The notes under the pieces were generated by a model. That model was not told the origin of the DNA, did not search any database, and saw only the letters and a program-made list of their open reading frames with translations. Of a stretch of 64,000 nt of DNA, positions 9,496-19,305 are shown piece after piece. Location of the stretch: assembly GCA_018402135.1 (NCBI GenBank), contig JAGYJF010000005.1, forward strand, positions 124,001 through 188,000, given 5' to 3'. The translations under genes were made by a program, and so were the position numbers. Origin of the DNA: Flavobacteriaceae bacterium (GTDB lineage: Bacteria > Bacteroidota > Bacteroidia > Flavobacteriales > Flavobacteriaceae). Numbering within the stretch: the first letter of the stretch is position 1; the number at the start of each line of letters is the position of its first letter.

Positions 9496-10949
9496 TGCTC
9501 GTGAAAAAAATAGCAATTATTTTGATTACTTGCTTCGCTGTAAGTATTGGTTTTGCACAAGTATTTAGAACTGAACATAGCTCATATTTTAAAAAAGAAA
9601 ATGAAAAGGATGTTTACAGCATTCATTTCCCCTCTCCGTATGGTTTTACCGCTCTACATCACTTAGACAATGTAATGATGGACAATACCAAAGCAATGGG
9701 ATTATCCAAGTATGATCAAGGTCTGAAGAATGTAGAAACGATAACCTTTAATTTGCCAAAATTAGGTTTGCGTGCATCAGATTTACAAGAGGTTATTGAA
9801 ATTGATGGCAAGTTGATTTTCTTATCTACAGTTATGGATAAAACAGCTGCTAGCCATCAGGTGAATGCTCAAGTTTATAGTGATAAGAGCAATAGTGTAA
9901 GTGAGAATAAAGTTATAGCACAATTTCCTATTGAGAAGTATTCAGCATCTGGATTTTACAATATTGCGATTTCGCCAGACAACACAAAATTTGCTATTTT
10001 AGCCAATATGCCTTTTGTTAAAAAAACAAAAGAAAAGGTGATGGTTTGGGTATATGACATGCAACTGAATTTACTCTGGAAACAAACCGAAACATTAAAT
10101 TATGATAGTTCTAGATCATACGATGAACAGATTTTTTTGCAAGACTCTGGTGTAGTATTAATGAATAAAACCATTGATCCATACGAAAAAAGTCGTAGTA
10201 ATAAGTTATTGACTTTTGATGGTACAAATTTAGAGACATTTGATTTTTCTAAAGATGGCTTTATGCCAATGGAAATGAAACTTATTGATGTTAATGGACT
10301 ACCGATGCTGGTGGGTTTTTTCTGGAATGGAAAAAAAGATGTTATAAGAATTAACAGTAAAGAAGGTAATGATAATGATGGTGCTTTTTTATATGATTTG
10401 GGCGCAAAAACGCTTATAGGAATTCATGAATGGAGTGATACATTAGACATTTCAGATCTAAAAAGTCTACAAGTTGTGGATGTTAAAGTTAAAGGTGATG
10501 ACATTTACATGATTGGTGAAAAATATTTGTACAATAGCGAATTTAGAAAAATAGATAACGCGATGTCTACAGACTTAGACTATTTATACACTTACGGCTC
10601 TAGTATCATTGTTAATTTTGACATACGAGGTACTTTAAAAGGGTTAACACCTTTATTTGGACCTAGGCAATATAAAAATGATGCTAAAGAAGAAGGTTCA
10701 ATGTCTGCTTTAATCTTAGAAAATGGATTACGTGTGTTTTCAAACAACGATAATTACATAACAATGAGCTCTTTTTTTGGAGGCAATGATGTAGCGTTCA
10801 CTAGACCAGCTATAATTCCATATGATCATGGATCAACTACAACGCCTTTAATATTGCCAAGTACAGTTACAGCGGTTAAAGATTATGCCATGGTGTATTA
10901 CATTACACATTATGGAGACCGCTACTGGTTCAACAAAATGACTTGGTAA
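9495..10949 (+). CDS. Secreted protein of unknown function (second of a pair)
   Basis: The 484-residue product begins with a signal peptide (MLVKKIAIILITCFAVSIGFAQ). The rest alternates short strands and loops with phrases such as FAILANMPFV and VMVWVYDMQLNLLWKQTETL, suggesting a beta-propeller-like fold; that is inference from pattern only. No catalytic motif or membrane segment is visible. It is coupled to the gene at 8305 by a one-base overlap. The pair is followed by ~130 bases and then convergent genes. Confidence 0.8.
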   Translation: MLVKKIAIILITCFAVSIGFAQVFRTEHSSYFKKENEKDVYSIHFPSPYGFTALHHLDNVMMDNTKAMGLSKYDQGLKNVETITFNLPKLGLRASDLQEVIEIDGKLIFLSTVMDKTAASHQVNAQVYSDKSNSVSENKVIAQFPIEKYSASGFYNIAISPDNTKFAILANMPFVKKTKEKVMVWVYDMQLNLLWKQTETLNYDSSRSYDEQIFLQDSGVVLMNKTIDPYEKSRSNKLLTFDGTNLETFDFSKDGFMPMEMKLIDVNGLPMLVGFFWNGKKDVIRINSKEGNDNDGAFLYDLGAKTLIGIHEWSDTLDISDLKSLQVVDVKVKGDDIYMIGEKYLYNSEFRKIDNAMSTDLDYLYTYGSSIIVNFDIRGTLKGLTPLFGPRQYKNDAKEEGSMSALILENGLRVFSNNDNYITMSSFFGGNDVAFTRPAIIPYDHGSTTTPLILPSTVTAVKDYAMVYYITHYGDRYWFNKMTW

Positions 10950-11076
10950 TCTGATAAAATAATAAAGTTGGTTAAAATAAAAATAACTAGCTTTTTTTAG
11001 TTTTTATGGGACTGTAAATGTGCTCTATTAATTTTCTTGTTGGGCTAGTCAGATAGGTAATTATTTTATTAACCAT

Positions 11077-12057
11077 TCACTGTTTCTCAGCCTTCTTCTG
11101 AGCGCGTTCCAGTTTTCTAAAATAACTGCGGGTTAAAAAATTGTGTTTCAAAGCTTCCATGTTTTCGTTAAACTTATCGGTGCCTTCGTCTATACTTGTT
11201 ATAATATCTCGAAGTTGCTCTACCAATTCTTCGTTAGTTGATAAGTAATTGATGGCGCCATTGCCGTCTTTGATTTGATTAATACTGGTGTTCAAATTAC
11301 CTAAAACCAATTGCATGTCTTTACTGGACTGCTCTAGATTTTGAATCGTATTTTTTAATTGATTTGCGCTTACGGTATCGTTGAACATTACCCCTGCCAC
11401 ACTGTTTTCTAAATCTACAGATTTTATCACATGGTTAAGTTCCTTTATGGTAGTATTGGCTTCGATGCTAGTTAATTTGAGATAATTGACTATTTCAACT
11501 AGGTTTTTAGCCATAATGGTGTCTTTAATTAACATACCTAGCGTGCCTTTGCCGTCGGTAATTTCGTTGGTAATATTTAAAAGTTTTGAGGTGAGTAAGG
11601 CTGCATTTTCGTTGGTAGTGTTTAGGGTGTTGAGCATCTCGTTGGTGCCAATTTTTGTGAACGATTTTATCACGTCGCCTTGTTCTATTCTGCCATTACC
11701 TTGATTTCCGGGAATGATATTTACAATCATATTGCCTACGAGACCGTCAGAACCAATGGTAGCAATGGCATCTTTTTTTATATGGTTCATCATTTTTTCC
11801 TCTAGCGACATTTCAACATTAATAACAGTATCATTTATCATTTGTATACGCTTTACTGTTCCGATATTTATTCCTGAATAGCGCACGTTATTTCCTGGAA
11901 TTAATCCATTAACATTGGTAAAGTTTGAACTGATGCTAAAAGTTTTTGCAAATAAATTCTGACTCTGGCCAATAAAATAGACAGCCACTACAAAGATGAG
12001 TAAGCCAAAAGTAACAAAGGCTCCTAATTTTAGTTTTTCGCTGTTGGTTTTTTTCAT
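11077..12057 (-). CDS. mlaD: MlaD-like MCE-domain lipid transport protein
   Basis: I use the ATG at 12057, which gives MKKTNSEKLKLGAFVTFG followed by a single membrane anchor. An ATG at 12081 would add an eight-residue polar tail of low plausibility. After the anchor comes one MCE domain (FSISSNFTNVNGLIPGNNVRYSGINIGTVKRI...). The remaining ~200 residues are helical and predicted to form a coiled assembly. MCE proteins make hexameric periplasmic rings that pass phospholipids between membranes. It is the third gene of an mlaE-mlaF-mlaD order. Confidence 0.88.
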   Translation of the reverse strand: MKKTNSEKLKLGAFVTFGLLIFVVAVYFIGQSQNLFAKTFSISSNFTNVNGLIPGNNVRYSGINIGTVKRIQMINDTVINVEMSLEEKMMNHIKKDAIATIGSDGLVGNMIVNIIPGNQGNGRIEQGDVIKSFTKIGTNEMLNTLNTTNENAALLTSKLLNITNEITDGKGTLGMLIKDTIMAKNLVEIVNYLKLTSIEANTTIKELNHVIKSVDLENSVAGVMFNDTVSANQLKNTIQNLEQSSKDMQLVLGNLNTSINQIKDGNGAINYLSTNEELVEQLRDIITSIDEGTDKFNENMEALKHNFLTRSYFRKLERAQKKAEKQ

Positions 12058-12158
12058 GTGTTTATATTTATTAATTTTCAATGGTCATATAGAACGCCCT
12101 AGGATAATCATACTTTTATGTGTCAATATTTTTACATGGGTGCTTCATCTGTTTTATT

Positions 12159-12941
12159 TTAATGTTTAAAAAATGCTTTAATTTTTTCGTCTTTAGAGTT
12201 GGAAAGTTCATTAAAAGTACCTTCCGCATAATTAACGCCGTCAATTAATAAAATCATGCGTTCTGAAACTACGCGAGCGCAATCTACATCGTGCGTAATG
12301 ATGAGTGATGAAGTATTGTATTGGCTTTGTATGTTGCGCATCAATTCTATGATTTCTTTTGAAGTAATTGGATCTAAACCACTGGTTGGCTCGTCGTACA
12401 ATATAATTTTTGGCTTCAAAATTAGAGTTCTGGCCAAAGCAATCCGGCGTTTCATGCCGCCCGAAAGTTCTGCCGGCATTAGGTTAATGGCGCTTAGTAA
12501 TCCAACGCTATTGAGTGCTTCTTCAACTAAAGGTGTGGTATCGTTTACTATACCAAATTTTTGCTTATGCCGGCGCAATGGGAATTCTAAATTTTCTCTC
12601 ACGGTCATAGAATCGTATAAGGCACTACCTTGGAATAGAAATCCTACCTCGGTTCTTAATTCGTTCAACTCATTTTGATTGAGAGATCTTAAATTCTTTC
12701 CCATAATTTCAATGTTGCCCGAATCTACTTCGGTTAGACCAATGAGACATTTAATCATCACCGATTTTCCGCTGCCGGATTTGCCCATAATTACCAAATT
12801 CTCACCTTCAAAAAGTTCAAGATTAAAACCATTTAAAACAACGTTATCACCAAAAGCCTTTTTTAAATTTTCAAGCTTTATAATTGGCTGCTTTTGAGAG
12901 GTAATCTCTTGTTTTATTTTGGTATTTGAGTTGGTAGTCAT
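12159..12941 (-). CDS. mlaF: MlaF-like ABC transporter ATPase
   Basis: 260 residues with Walker A GKSGSGKS, signature LSGGMKRRIALARTL, Walker B IILYDEPTSGLDP and the switch histidine in LIITHD. The GMKRR signature variant is typical of MlaF/TTG2 ATPases. It powers lipid transfer through the MlaE permease. It starts 3 bases after the mlaE stop and precedes mlaD by about 100 bases. Confidence 0.92.
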   Translation of the reverse strand: MTTNSNTKIKQEITSQKQPIIKLENLKKAFGDNVVLNGFNLELFEGENLVIMGKSGSGKSVMIKCLIGLTEVDSGNIEIMGKNLRSLNQNELNELRTEVGFLFQGSALYDSMTVRENLEFPLRRHKQKFGIVNDTTPLVEEALNSVGLLSAINLMPAELSGGMKRRIALARTLILKPKIILYDEPTSGLDPITSKEIIELMRNIQSQYNTSSLIITHDVDCARVVSERMILLIDGVNYAEGTFNELSNSKDEKIKAFFKH

Positions 12942-12944
12942 GAT

Positions 12945-13715
12945 TTAAATTTCAAAAAATATGTCGGTTATAAACACAGCAATAAAATCTAGAATAAACA
13001 ATAGCATAGAGGCAAACACTACTGCTGAATTCGCTGCCATACCAACACCTACAGTGCCTTTATCGCAATTAAAACCTTTGTAGCAGCCTACCAGACCAAT
13101 AGCAAAACCAAAGAAAAAGGTTTTGATGGTTGCTGGGATAATATCGGTGTATGACAGCGCATTGATGGCTTTCGTGAAATAAAGCGTTAGGGACACATCG
13201 CCCTTTAAATTTTCAATTATATAAGAACCATATAAGGCAATAGCATCTCCAATAATTACTAAAATAGGAAGCATAAGTGTTGCTGCTACTACGCGTGTTA
13301 CTACCAAATATTTAAACGGGTTGGTGCCTGAAACTTCCATGGCATCAATTTGCTCGGTAACACGCATGGAACCTAATTCGGCCCCAATGCCCGAGGCAAT
13401 GCGGCCTGCAAAAGTTAAGGCAATAATTACGGGACCTATTTCCCTGATAATAGAGATACTGACCATAGAAGGCATCCACGATTCTGCTCCAAATTCTTGC
13501 AAGGTTGGCCTGGTTTGAAGCGTGATCACCAAACCAATAATAAATGCGGTAACACTTACCAAAAAAAGCGACTTGTTACCAATATTATAGCATTGTCTCA
13601 ATAATTCTTTATATTCGAATGGTTTGGTGAAAATCTCTTGAAAAAAGCGTTTAGTGAAATAGGTGAAATCACCAATTTCAATAAAAAAACGCTCTATGCT
13701 TGTAAAACCGAACAT
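12945..13715 (-). CDS. mlaE: MlaE-like permease
   Basis: The 256-residue membrane protein carries the family landmarks REIGPVIIALTFAGRIASGIGAELGSMRVTEQIDAMEVSG, split here only by description, and several hydrophobic helices. MlaE is the inner-membrane permease of the MCE lipid transporter. The operon here has only E, F and D; MlaB, MlaC and MlaA are not in the window, which fits the reduced Mla sets of Bacteroidota. Confidence 0.92.
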   Translation of the reverse strand: MFGFTSIERFFIEIGDFTYFTKRFFQEIFTKPFEYKELLRQCYNIGNKSLFLVSVTAFIIGLVITLQTRPTLQEFGAESWMPSMVSISIIREIGPVIIALTFAGRIASGIGAELGSMRVTEQIDAMEVSGTNPFKYLVVTRVVAATLMLPILVIIGDAIALYGSYIIENLKGDVSLTLYFTKAINALSYTDIIPATIKTFFFGFAIGLVGCYKGFNCDKGTVGVGMAANSAVVFASMLLFILDFIAVFITDIFFEI

Positions 13716-13806
13716 GGCTACACTTATTGGTTACCTTAAATATAAGGCTGTTGAAGCAACTTTAAAATGATATTAATCAGGCCTTCTGGAAGCGTCTTTT
13801 AATAAC

Positions 13807-14214
13807 CTATTTTTTTTTATGAAGATAGTACCTAATCACATCAGCGGTAGTAACGATTCCTATCATTTGGTGATCTTCAACCACCGGTAATGCTCTGTAT
13901 TTACCATTAGAAAGTATTTCTGCTACTTGATTAACAGTGGCATTTGCATTTACATATTCAGGATTTGGCATCATGATATCTTTTACCGCTTTTTCTGTGT
14001 AAATTAGGTTATTGTCTTCAATGCCAGCACCATTGATATGATACATAAAGTCTACAAGGCTTACCATACCAACCAGTTTATTGTTTTTAACAACTGGAAT
14101 GTGGTGATGGAAGTTCTTTTTTTCATAAATGTGTTTCACATCTAGTAAGGTTTGCTCAGGAGTTACAAAAACGACCTCTTTTGTCATGATTTCGGAAATT
14201 GTTTTAGGTTTCAT
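13807..14214 (-). CDS. Stand-alone two-CBS-domain protein
   Basis: The 135 residues are two CBS motifs in tandem (about 7-60 and 78-135), each ending in a typical strand-helix phrase: HIPVVKNNKLVGMVSLVDFM and ALPVVEDHQMIGIVTTADVI. CBS pairs bind adenosine nucleotides and act as energy or ligand sensors. No catalytic domain is attached. It lies upstream of mlaE on the same strand with a gap of 91 bases, so it may or may not share its transcript. The regulated target is unknown. Confidence 0.88.
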   Translation of the reverse strand: MKPKTISEIMTKEVVFVTPEQTLLDVKHIYEKKNFHHHIPVVKNNKLVGMVSLVDFMYHINGAGIEDNNLIYTEKAVKDIMMPNPEYVNANATVNQVAEILSNGKYRALPVVEDHQMIGIVTTADVIRYYLHKKK

Positions 14215-14336
14215 TTCTACATCTTTTGCTTACCTAAAGTTACTTAGTAAAATTGGCAGAATAAATGACCATCATCATATTTATTTTCTTTGAGATATCA
14301 TACATTTATTTGTCCAATGAATTAAGTTTTTAAGCC

Positions 14337-14711
14337 ATGAGAACCAAGACCATTATTGAATTATTAACCTTATCATCTAGCCTGTATGTTTTAGCCAAAG
14401 AGTATAATTTATTTGATAGATTAGGTGAATTAACAGAGGAAGGAAAAGCAAAGTTTAATAAAATTGCTGATGAAAATTTATTAGATGACAATGGCAATGA
14501 AATTGAATTGATAGACAAATTTCTTCTTAAAGCCAGTCAGGCAAAAGAAGAGTTAGAAGAGAAAGTTGAAGAACTTATTGTAAAATTTTATAAAAAGATT
14601 AATGTAGCACACACCGATGAAATTAAGGCACTCAACATAAAACTTGATAAGTCTCAAGACAAAATTGCGCTTTTAGAGGCGCGCTTAAATCACTTAGAAT
14701 TTAAACAATAG
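14337..14711 (+). CDS. Phasin-like coiled-coil protein
   Basis: This 124-residue protein is almost entirely helical. It has a hydrophobic/amphipathic N-terminal helix (TIIELLTLSSSLYVLAKEY), a middle section, and a C-terminal coiled coil (DEIKALNIKLDKSQDKIALLEARLNHLE). It resembles proteins annotated as PHA-granule-associated or phasin-like. The stop is one base before the kinase start at 14713, so the two are almost certainly translated together. No PHA synthase is seen in the window. The role may be membrane or lipid-surface association of the kinase. Confidence 0.75.
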   Translation: MRTKTIIELLTLSSSLYVLAKEYNLFDRLGELTEEGKAKFNKIADENLLDDNGNEIELIDKFLLKASQAKEELEEKVEELIVKFYKKINVAHTDEIKALNIKLDKSQDKIALLEARLNHLEFKQ

Positions 14712-14712
14712 G

Positions 14713-16419
14713 ATGGGCTTAATTAGTAGCATAAAACGAAAATACAAATCGGTTTCACGATACAACGAAATTTTAAAAGTGTTGGTGAAATACGGGTTTG
14801 AAGATTTGGTGCAACATCTAGAGGAGAAAAAGAAATTTGATTTTATCAGAAGGTTAATTCCCGAACGCTCAAAAGTTCAAGCCATGCAATTTACCAAGTG
14901 GGAAAAAATGCGATTGGTTTGTGAAGAGCTTGGGCCAACTTTTGTCAAATTCGGACAAGTTTTGAGCAATCGACCAGATTTGATTCCGTTTGAATTGGTG
15001 CTGGAATTCGAAAAGTTACAAGATAATGTGCCACCCATGTCGGATAATAAGGTTAAAGAAGTAGTAGTTTTTGAGCTTAAAAAAGATATTGATGAATTAT
15101 TTGCCTGGTTTGAGCCACATCCGTTCGCTTCGGCTTCGATGGCACAAGTGCATAAAGTCATCCTTCACTCTGGAAAGCGTGTGGCTTTAAAAGTGCAGCG
15201 ACCCGGCATAAAAGAGGTTATTTTAGAAGATATCAAAGTAATGTATACCATTGCCGAAATTCTTGAAAACAGAATTCCTTCGCTAAAAAGTTTTGATCCC
15301 ATAGGTTTAGTTAAAAATTTTGAAAGTTCTATTTTAAAAGAATTAGATTTTATCAATGAGTCTGTAAATATTCAGCGCTTTTATAATCATCTCAGTAATG
15401 ACGATAGTCTGGATCAATTTTCGCACGCGCCACTGGTTTATAAGGATTTCACTACAGAAAAAGTCTTGGCCATGGAGTTTATAGCTGGAATTAAAATAGA
15501 TAGGCTGAAAAAATTAGCCGAAAAAGATATTGATACCAAACTCATCGCCAAACGTCTTAGCATTAGTTTTTTTAAACAAGTTTTTGAGTATGGTTTTTTT
15601 CATGCCGACCCGCATCCAGGCAACTTGCTGGTACTTCCAAATAGACATATTTGTTATTTAGATTTTGGAATGATGGGTACAATTCTGCCGAGAGATATTA
15701 AGGTTTTTGGGAAACTTTTTAACGCTATTACCGACAAAAATGTGAAGCAAATTATTCAGGCCATTCAGCAATTATCAGATGCTACGGTTGTCAACAATAT
15801 GAGAACTTTAGAATTTGATATTAATGAATTTGTTGAAAAATACTACGCAAGGGAAATCCACAAAAATGAAATGAGCACCATTCTCTTAGAGTTAAAAGAC
15901 ATTATTGTAGCCCATGGTTTGAAGGTGCCAACGCATTTTTATCTGTTTGCCAGAGCGCTGGTAACTTTAGAAGGGGTACTTGAAAAACTTGATCCAGAAC
16001 TCAATCAATTTGAAATGGTAAGACCTTACCTTTCAAAAAGTATTACCAGAAATTACAGTCCAGTTCTAATGGGCAAAAAGATGTTTAACTCAGTTTTTGA
16101 ATTGGTAGATTATATGGAAGATTTCCCAAGAGATCTTAAAAACGCCATTAGAAAAATTAATAGGGGTAAAGTAGAAGTGGATTTAACTCATAAAGGTGTG
16201 GATCCAATAATTCACACACTGAAACGCTTAACAACACAATTGGTATCGGCCTTTATTATGGTAGCATTAATCATTGGGTCTTCATTGTTTATTATTTCTA
16301 ATATTCCACCTTTGTGGAAAGAGCTGTCTGTGGTGGGTATCGTGGGCTTTGCGTTGACGCTTATTATAGGCATCGGTATGTTAAGAGATATCAGGAAAAA
16401 AGAAAAATTAAAATGGTAA
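14713..16419 (+). CDS. ABC1/UbiB/AarF-family atypical kinase
   Basis: 568 residues with the family-specific KxGQ motif (GPTFVKFGQVLSNRPDLIP), the Ala-rich loop replacing the P-loop (SASMAQVHK), ATP-binding K160 in VALKVQRPG, catalytic HADPHPGN (D299, N304) and the metal-binding DFG (D317). Two hydrophobic segments form the C-terminus (about residues 505-560). UbiB/COQ8 proteins support isoprenoid quinone synthesis as ATPases. Bacteroidota typically use menaquinone, so the lipid target here is uncertain. It sits between two helical lipid-surface-like proteins and opposite an Mla operon. Confidence 0.93.
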   Translation: MGLISSIKRKYKSVSRYNEILKVLVKYGFEDLVQHLEEKKKFDFIRRLIPERSKVQAMQFTKWEKMRLVCEELGPTFVKFGQVLSNRPDLIPFELVLEFEKLQDNVPPMSDNKVKEVVVFELKKDIDELFAWFEPHPFASASMAQVHKVILHSGKRVALKVQRPGIKEVILEDIKVMYTIAEILENRIPSLKSFDPIGLVKNFESSILKELDFINESVNIQRFYNHLSNDDSLDQFSHAPLVYKDFTTEKVLAMEFIAGIKIDRLKKLAEKDIDTKLIAKRLSISFFKQVFEYGFFHADPHPGNLLVLPNRHICYLDFGMMGTILPRDIKVFGKLFNAITDKNVKQIIQAIQQLSDATVVNNMRTLEFDINEFVEKYYAREIHKNEMSTILLELKDIIVAHGLKVPTHFYLFARALVTLEGVLEKLDPELNQFEMVRPYLSKSITRNYSPVLMGKKMFNSVFELVDYMEDFPRDLKNAIRKINRGKVEVDLTHKGVDPIIHTLKRLTTQLVSAFIMVALIIGSSLFIISNIPPLWKELSVVGIVGFALTLIIGIGMLRDIRKKEKLKW

Positions 16420-16428
16420 TTTAACTTA

Positions 16429-16483
16429 AAAAGTCTCAGCTTTTTGGCGTTAAAAGAACGATTGTTAGCTAAGACTTTTCTTT
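16429..16483. terminator. Bidirectional terminator between convergent genes
   Basis: AAAAGTCTCAGCT (16429-16441) pairs with AGCTAAGACTTTT (16467-16479) with one mismatch and a 25-base loop. Short T-runs exit on both strands, serving the kinase gene and the minus-strand gene ending at 16499. Confidence 0.6.
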
Positions 16484-16498
16484 TACAAAAAACCAAAT

Positions 16499-17101
16499 CT
16501 AAGATTTTGAAAAGGCTTGTTTGAAATGACGAAATGCTTCAGACATTTCACCTTGAAAATGTTCCCATTGTGTTTCGTCATTTTTCTCTGCGTGTTTGCT
16601 TTTGAATTGCTCTACAAATTCTAGAAATTCCTGTTTGCCTTTGGCGTAATTGGTTTTAAAAGTTTCTTTACTACTGTCTAAATTGTTTTCAAATACTTCT
16701 AACTTCACCTTGAACATTTCAATATCTAAAAGAATATGATTATAAACTTTGTTCAAAGTTTCGTTGGTTTTGATTTTAACTTCAATCTCTTGAAGTTTTA
16801 AGAGAATATTTTTCTTCTGTTCTCTAAAAGCATCCATGGTTTCTGCTTTTCCGAGGGCCAATTGAACTATGAGTTCATCAAACAAAGTTTTAATTTCTTC
16901 ATATTTATCCTGCCCCTTTTTAATCTTAAATTTTGAATCGTGGATAAACTGATTGAAATTCTTTTTAGCTTCTTCGTAAGCGTCTTGTAATTCTGCCTTT
17001 CCCAACGATGCCTGAACTTGGAATTCCTCTAATTCAACAGCTGCTTTTCTCAGAAAATCAACTGCCTTATCAACAACTTTGGTGTTTTCTGCCGTTTTCA
17101 T
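16499..17101 (-). CDS. Amphipathic coiled-coil protein with an internal repeat
   Basis: The 200-residue product is wholly helical and highly charged, without signal peptide or membrane segment. A 50-residue unit is repeated: VQASLGKAELQDAYEEAKKN near residue 29 and VQLALGKAETMDAFREQKKN near residue 79. This resembles apolipoprotein/phasin-like amphipathic-helix repeats. Family unknown. It converges on the ABC1 kinase gene and shares a terminator with it, and like the small protein at 14337 could coat a membrane or lipid surface; that is inference. Confidence 0.75.
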   Translation of the reverse strand: MKTAENTKVVDKAVDFLRKAAVELEEFQVQASLGKAELQDAYEEAKKNFNQFIHDSKFKIKKGQDKYEEIKTLFDELIVQLALGKAETMDAFREQKKNILLKLQEIEVKIKTNETLNKVYNHILLDIEMFKVKLEVFENNLDSSKETFKTNYAKGKQEFLEFVEQFKSKHAEKNDETQWEHFQGEMSEAFRHFKQAFSKS

Positions 17102-17221
17102 CTGTTTATATTTTAAGTTACTTCTAAAAGTACCATTATAAAAGGGGATTAAAAATGATATTAGTCATTTTTAGCGCATCCAAATCACTTTCTATTGTAA
17201 GAAATAATTCTATCTTTAACT

Positions 17222-18124
17222 ATGTTTAAATTGTTCAACATTTGTATTGCTGTTCTACTTTTGCTGTCTTGCAATCAAAAAAATCACCAAAAAATGATGT
17301 CAGAATTACCATTCCAACAAGCCGATACTACCATTGTTAATTTTTGGAATGGAAATAGGTCGGAAATACGACAAGATTATGAGCGAGAGGTATTAAATAC
17401 TATTTTATCCGCTACCATTTCTGATTTTGGTTCTTTTGAAGTATCCGAAAATATTGATGAATATCCGGGTTTTGAAGAATCTTTTGTTTTTAGTAAAAAA
17501 CAACATCACTTATTTGTAACGATAGCGGGAAATCAGAAATTTAAATCTGAAGATATGATTGTAATATCGAAACCTATTGCTAAGAATTTGCTCGGTTATC
17601 GCATTCCTATTATCAGAGCAACTGACGTAGATAAGTTTAAATCTGCTGCAACACTATCTGAAATACAACTGTTAAAAAATGGTATTCCTGTTTCCTGGAG
17701 CGACGCCACTATTTTAAGACATAACGGTTACGAGGTTGCCGAAGCAGGTGATTTTGACGATATTTTTGAACGATTGGTTCAGAATAAATTTGATTATACC
17801 GCTTTTGGTGCCAACGAGGTTCAAAGCGTTTTTAAAAACCGTGCTGCCAAACAAAAGGGATTGGTAATCGATACGCATCTCATGTTTTTCTACCCATTTC
17901 CACTGGTGTTTTATGTAAATCCTAATATGCCAGAATTGGCAAATAGAATAGAAGTAGGCTTAGAAGCGATCATAAATTCAGGTGAGTTAGACAGCATATT
18001 TAATAGCTACTATGCCAATATAGTTGAAGAGTTAGGTCTTGCTAAACGTCAAGTTTTTTTATTAGACAATCCTTTAATACCCGAAGAGTTCTCCGATTTA
18101 AAACCAAACCTTAAAAAGCTTTAG
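17222..18124 (+). CDS. Periplasmic solute-binding-like lipoprotein
   Basis: The 300-residue product has a lipoprotein signal with lipobox LLSC (cysteine 17). The remainder resembles type 2 periplasmic binding proteins of the amino-acid ABC class: VSENIDEYPGFEES early, then ATILRHNGYEVAEAGDFDDIFERLVQNKFDYTAFGANEV, and a C-terminal PLVFYVNPNMPELANRIEVGLEAIINSGELDSIFNSYY. No permease or ATPase is adjacent, so it may be a sensor-type or orphan binding protein. Ligand unknown. Confidence 0.75.
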   Translation: MFKLFNICIAVLLLLSCNQKNHQKMMSELPFQQADTTIVNFWNGNRSEIRQDYEREVLNTILSATISDFGSFEVSENIDEYPGFEESFVFSKKQHHLFVTIAGNQKFKSEDMIVISKPIAKNLLGYRIPIIRATDVDKFKSAATLSEIQLLKNGIPVSWSDATILRHNGYEVAEAGDFDDIFERLVQNKFDYTAFGANEVQSVFKNRAAKQKGLVIDTHLMFFYPFPLVFYVNPNMPELANRIEVGLEAIINSGELDSIFNSYYANIVEELGLAKRQVFLLDNPLIPEEFSDLKPNLKKL

Positions 18125-18193
18125 AGGATTATAAAGTTTACTGATAATTAATTTATTGATTAAAAATTTGTAAGTAATCTTGGAGTTAAATGT

Positions 18194-18201
18194 TATTTTT
18201 G
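18194..18201 (+). promoter_or_regulatory. Possible -7 box for the UDP-glucuronate decarboxylase gene
   Basis: TATTTTTG fits TAnnTTTG; TTTG at 18167-18170 could be the -33 box but the spacing of 23 is at the wide limit. The leader to the ATG at 18285 would be about 78 bases. Confidence 0.4.
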
Positions 18202-18284
18202 ACTTTTTAAATAGTGATTGGATGTTCCTTGATACAATAGGAAGACATCGGCAACATAAATTATAATTTTTAAACAGTAAGTTG

Positions 18285-19241
18285 ATGAAACGTATTTTAG
18301 TAACAGGTGGCGCCGGATTTGTAGGTTCTCATTTATGCGAGCGCTTATTAAACGAAGGTAACGAGGTAATATGCTTAGATAATTTTTTTACGGGGTCGAA
18401 AAAAAATATTGAGCATTTATTAGATCAGCATTATTTTGAACTTGTGCGTCACGATATTACCAACCCATTCATGGCAGAGGTTGATGAGATATACAATTTG
18501 GCATGTCCAGCATCACCAGTTCATTATCAGTTTAACCCTATAAAAACAGTTAAAACGTCTGTAATGGGAGCCATTAATATGTTGGGATTAGCCAAACGTG
18601 TTGGTGCTAAAATATTACAAGCTTCAACAAGCGAAGTTTACGGTGATCCTGCCGTGCATCCTCAACCGGAAAGTTATTGGGGCAATGTAAACCCAATTGG
18701 CTTGCGGTCTTGCTACGACGAAGGCAAACGCTGCGCCGAAACTTTATTTATGGATTATCACAACCAGAACAAGGTTAATATCAAAATTATACGAATATTT
18801 AATACCTACGGGCCAAATATGCATCCCAAAGACGGACGCGTTGTTTCCAACTTTATTGTGCAGGCGCTTCAAGGAAAAGATATAACCATTTTCGGCGATG
18901 GCACCCAGACAAGAAGCTTTCAGTATGTAGATGATTTGGTGGAAGGCACTATCCGGATGATGAATAGCCGTGATGGATTTACGGGACCAGTAAACATAGG
19001 TAATCCAAATGAATTCACCATGTTGGAATTGGCAAAGGAAGTTATTGACTTAACAGGCACAAATTCAAAAATTGTCTATTTACCATTACCACAGGACGAC
19101 CCAATGCAACGAAAACCAGACATTAGTCTTGCCTACAAAGAACTAAACGGATGGGAGCCAAAAACCCAACTTAAAGAAGGTTTGCAACAAACGATTAGTT
19201 ATTTTGATAATTTATTAAAAAACAATCCAAAGCTTGCATAA
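18285..19241 (+). CDS. UDP-glucuronate decarboxylase (UDP-xylose synthase) family
   Basis: A 318-residue extended short-chain dehydrogenase. It shows the NAD-binding [11 protein letters not shown], the UXS hallmark [11 protein letters not shown], the catalytic YxxxK in CYDEGKR, and the C-terminal QRKPDISLA. The enzyme converts UDP-glucuronate to UDP-xylose with loss of CO2 and feeds surface polysaccharide synthesis. I take the ATG at 18285; the preceding TTG overlaps it. It stands about 12 kb from the polysaccharide region and could supply a precursor to it. Confidence 0.92.
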   Translation: MKRILVTGGAGFVGSHLCERLLNEGNEVICLDNFFTGSKKNIEHLLDQHYFELVRHDITNPFMAEVDEIYNLACPASPVHYQFNPIKTVKTSVMGAINMLGLAKRVGAKILQASTSEVYGDPAVHPQPESYWGNVNPIGLRSCYDEGKRCAETLFMDYHNQNKVNIKIIRIFNTYGPNMHPKDGRVVSNFIVQALQGKDITIFGDGTQTRSFQYVDDLVEGTIRMMNSRDGFTGPVNIGNPNEFTMLELAKEVIDLTGTNSKIVYLPLPQDDPMQRKPDISLAYKELNGWEPKTQLKEGLQQTISYFDNLLKNNPKLA

Positions 19242-19305
19242 GAATTCAGAGGTTAAGCCTGAATGATTTTATATTTAATAAGAAATTAATTCAATTGAAA
19301 CAGCC

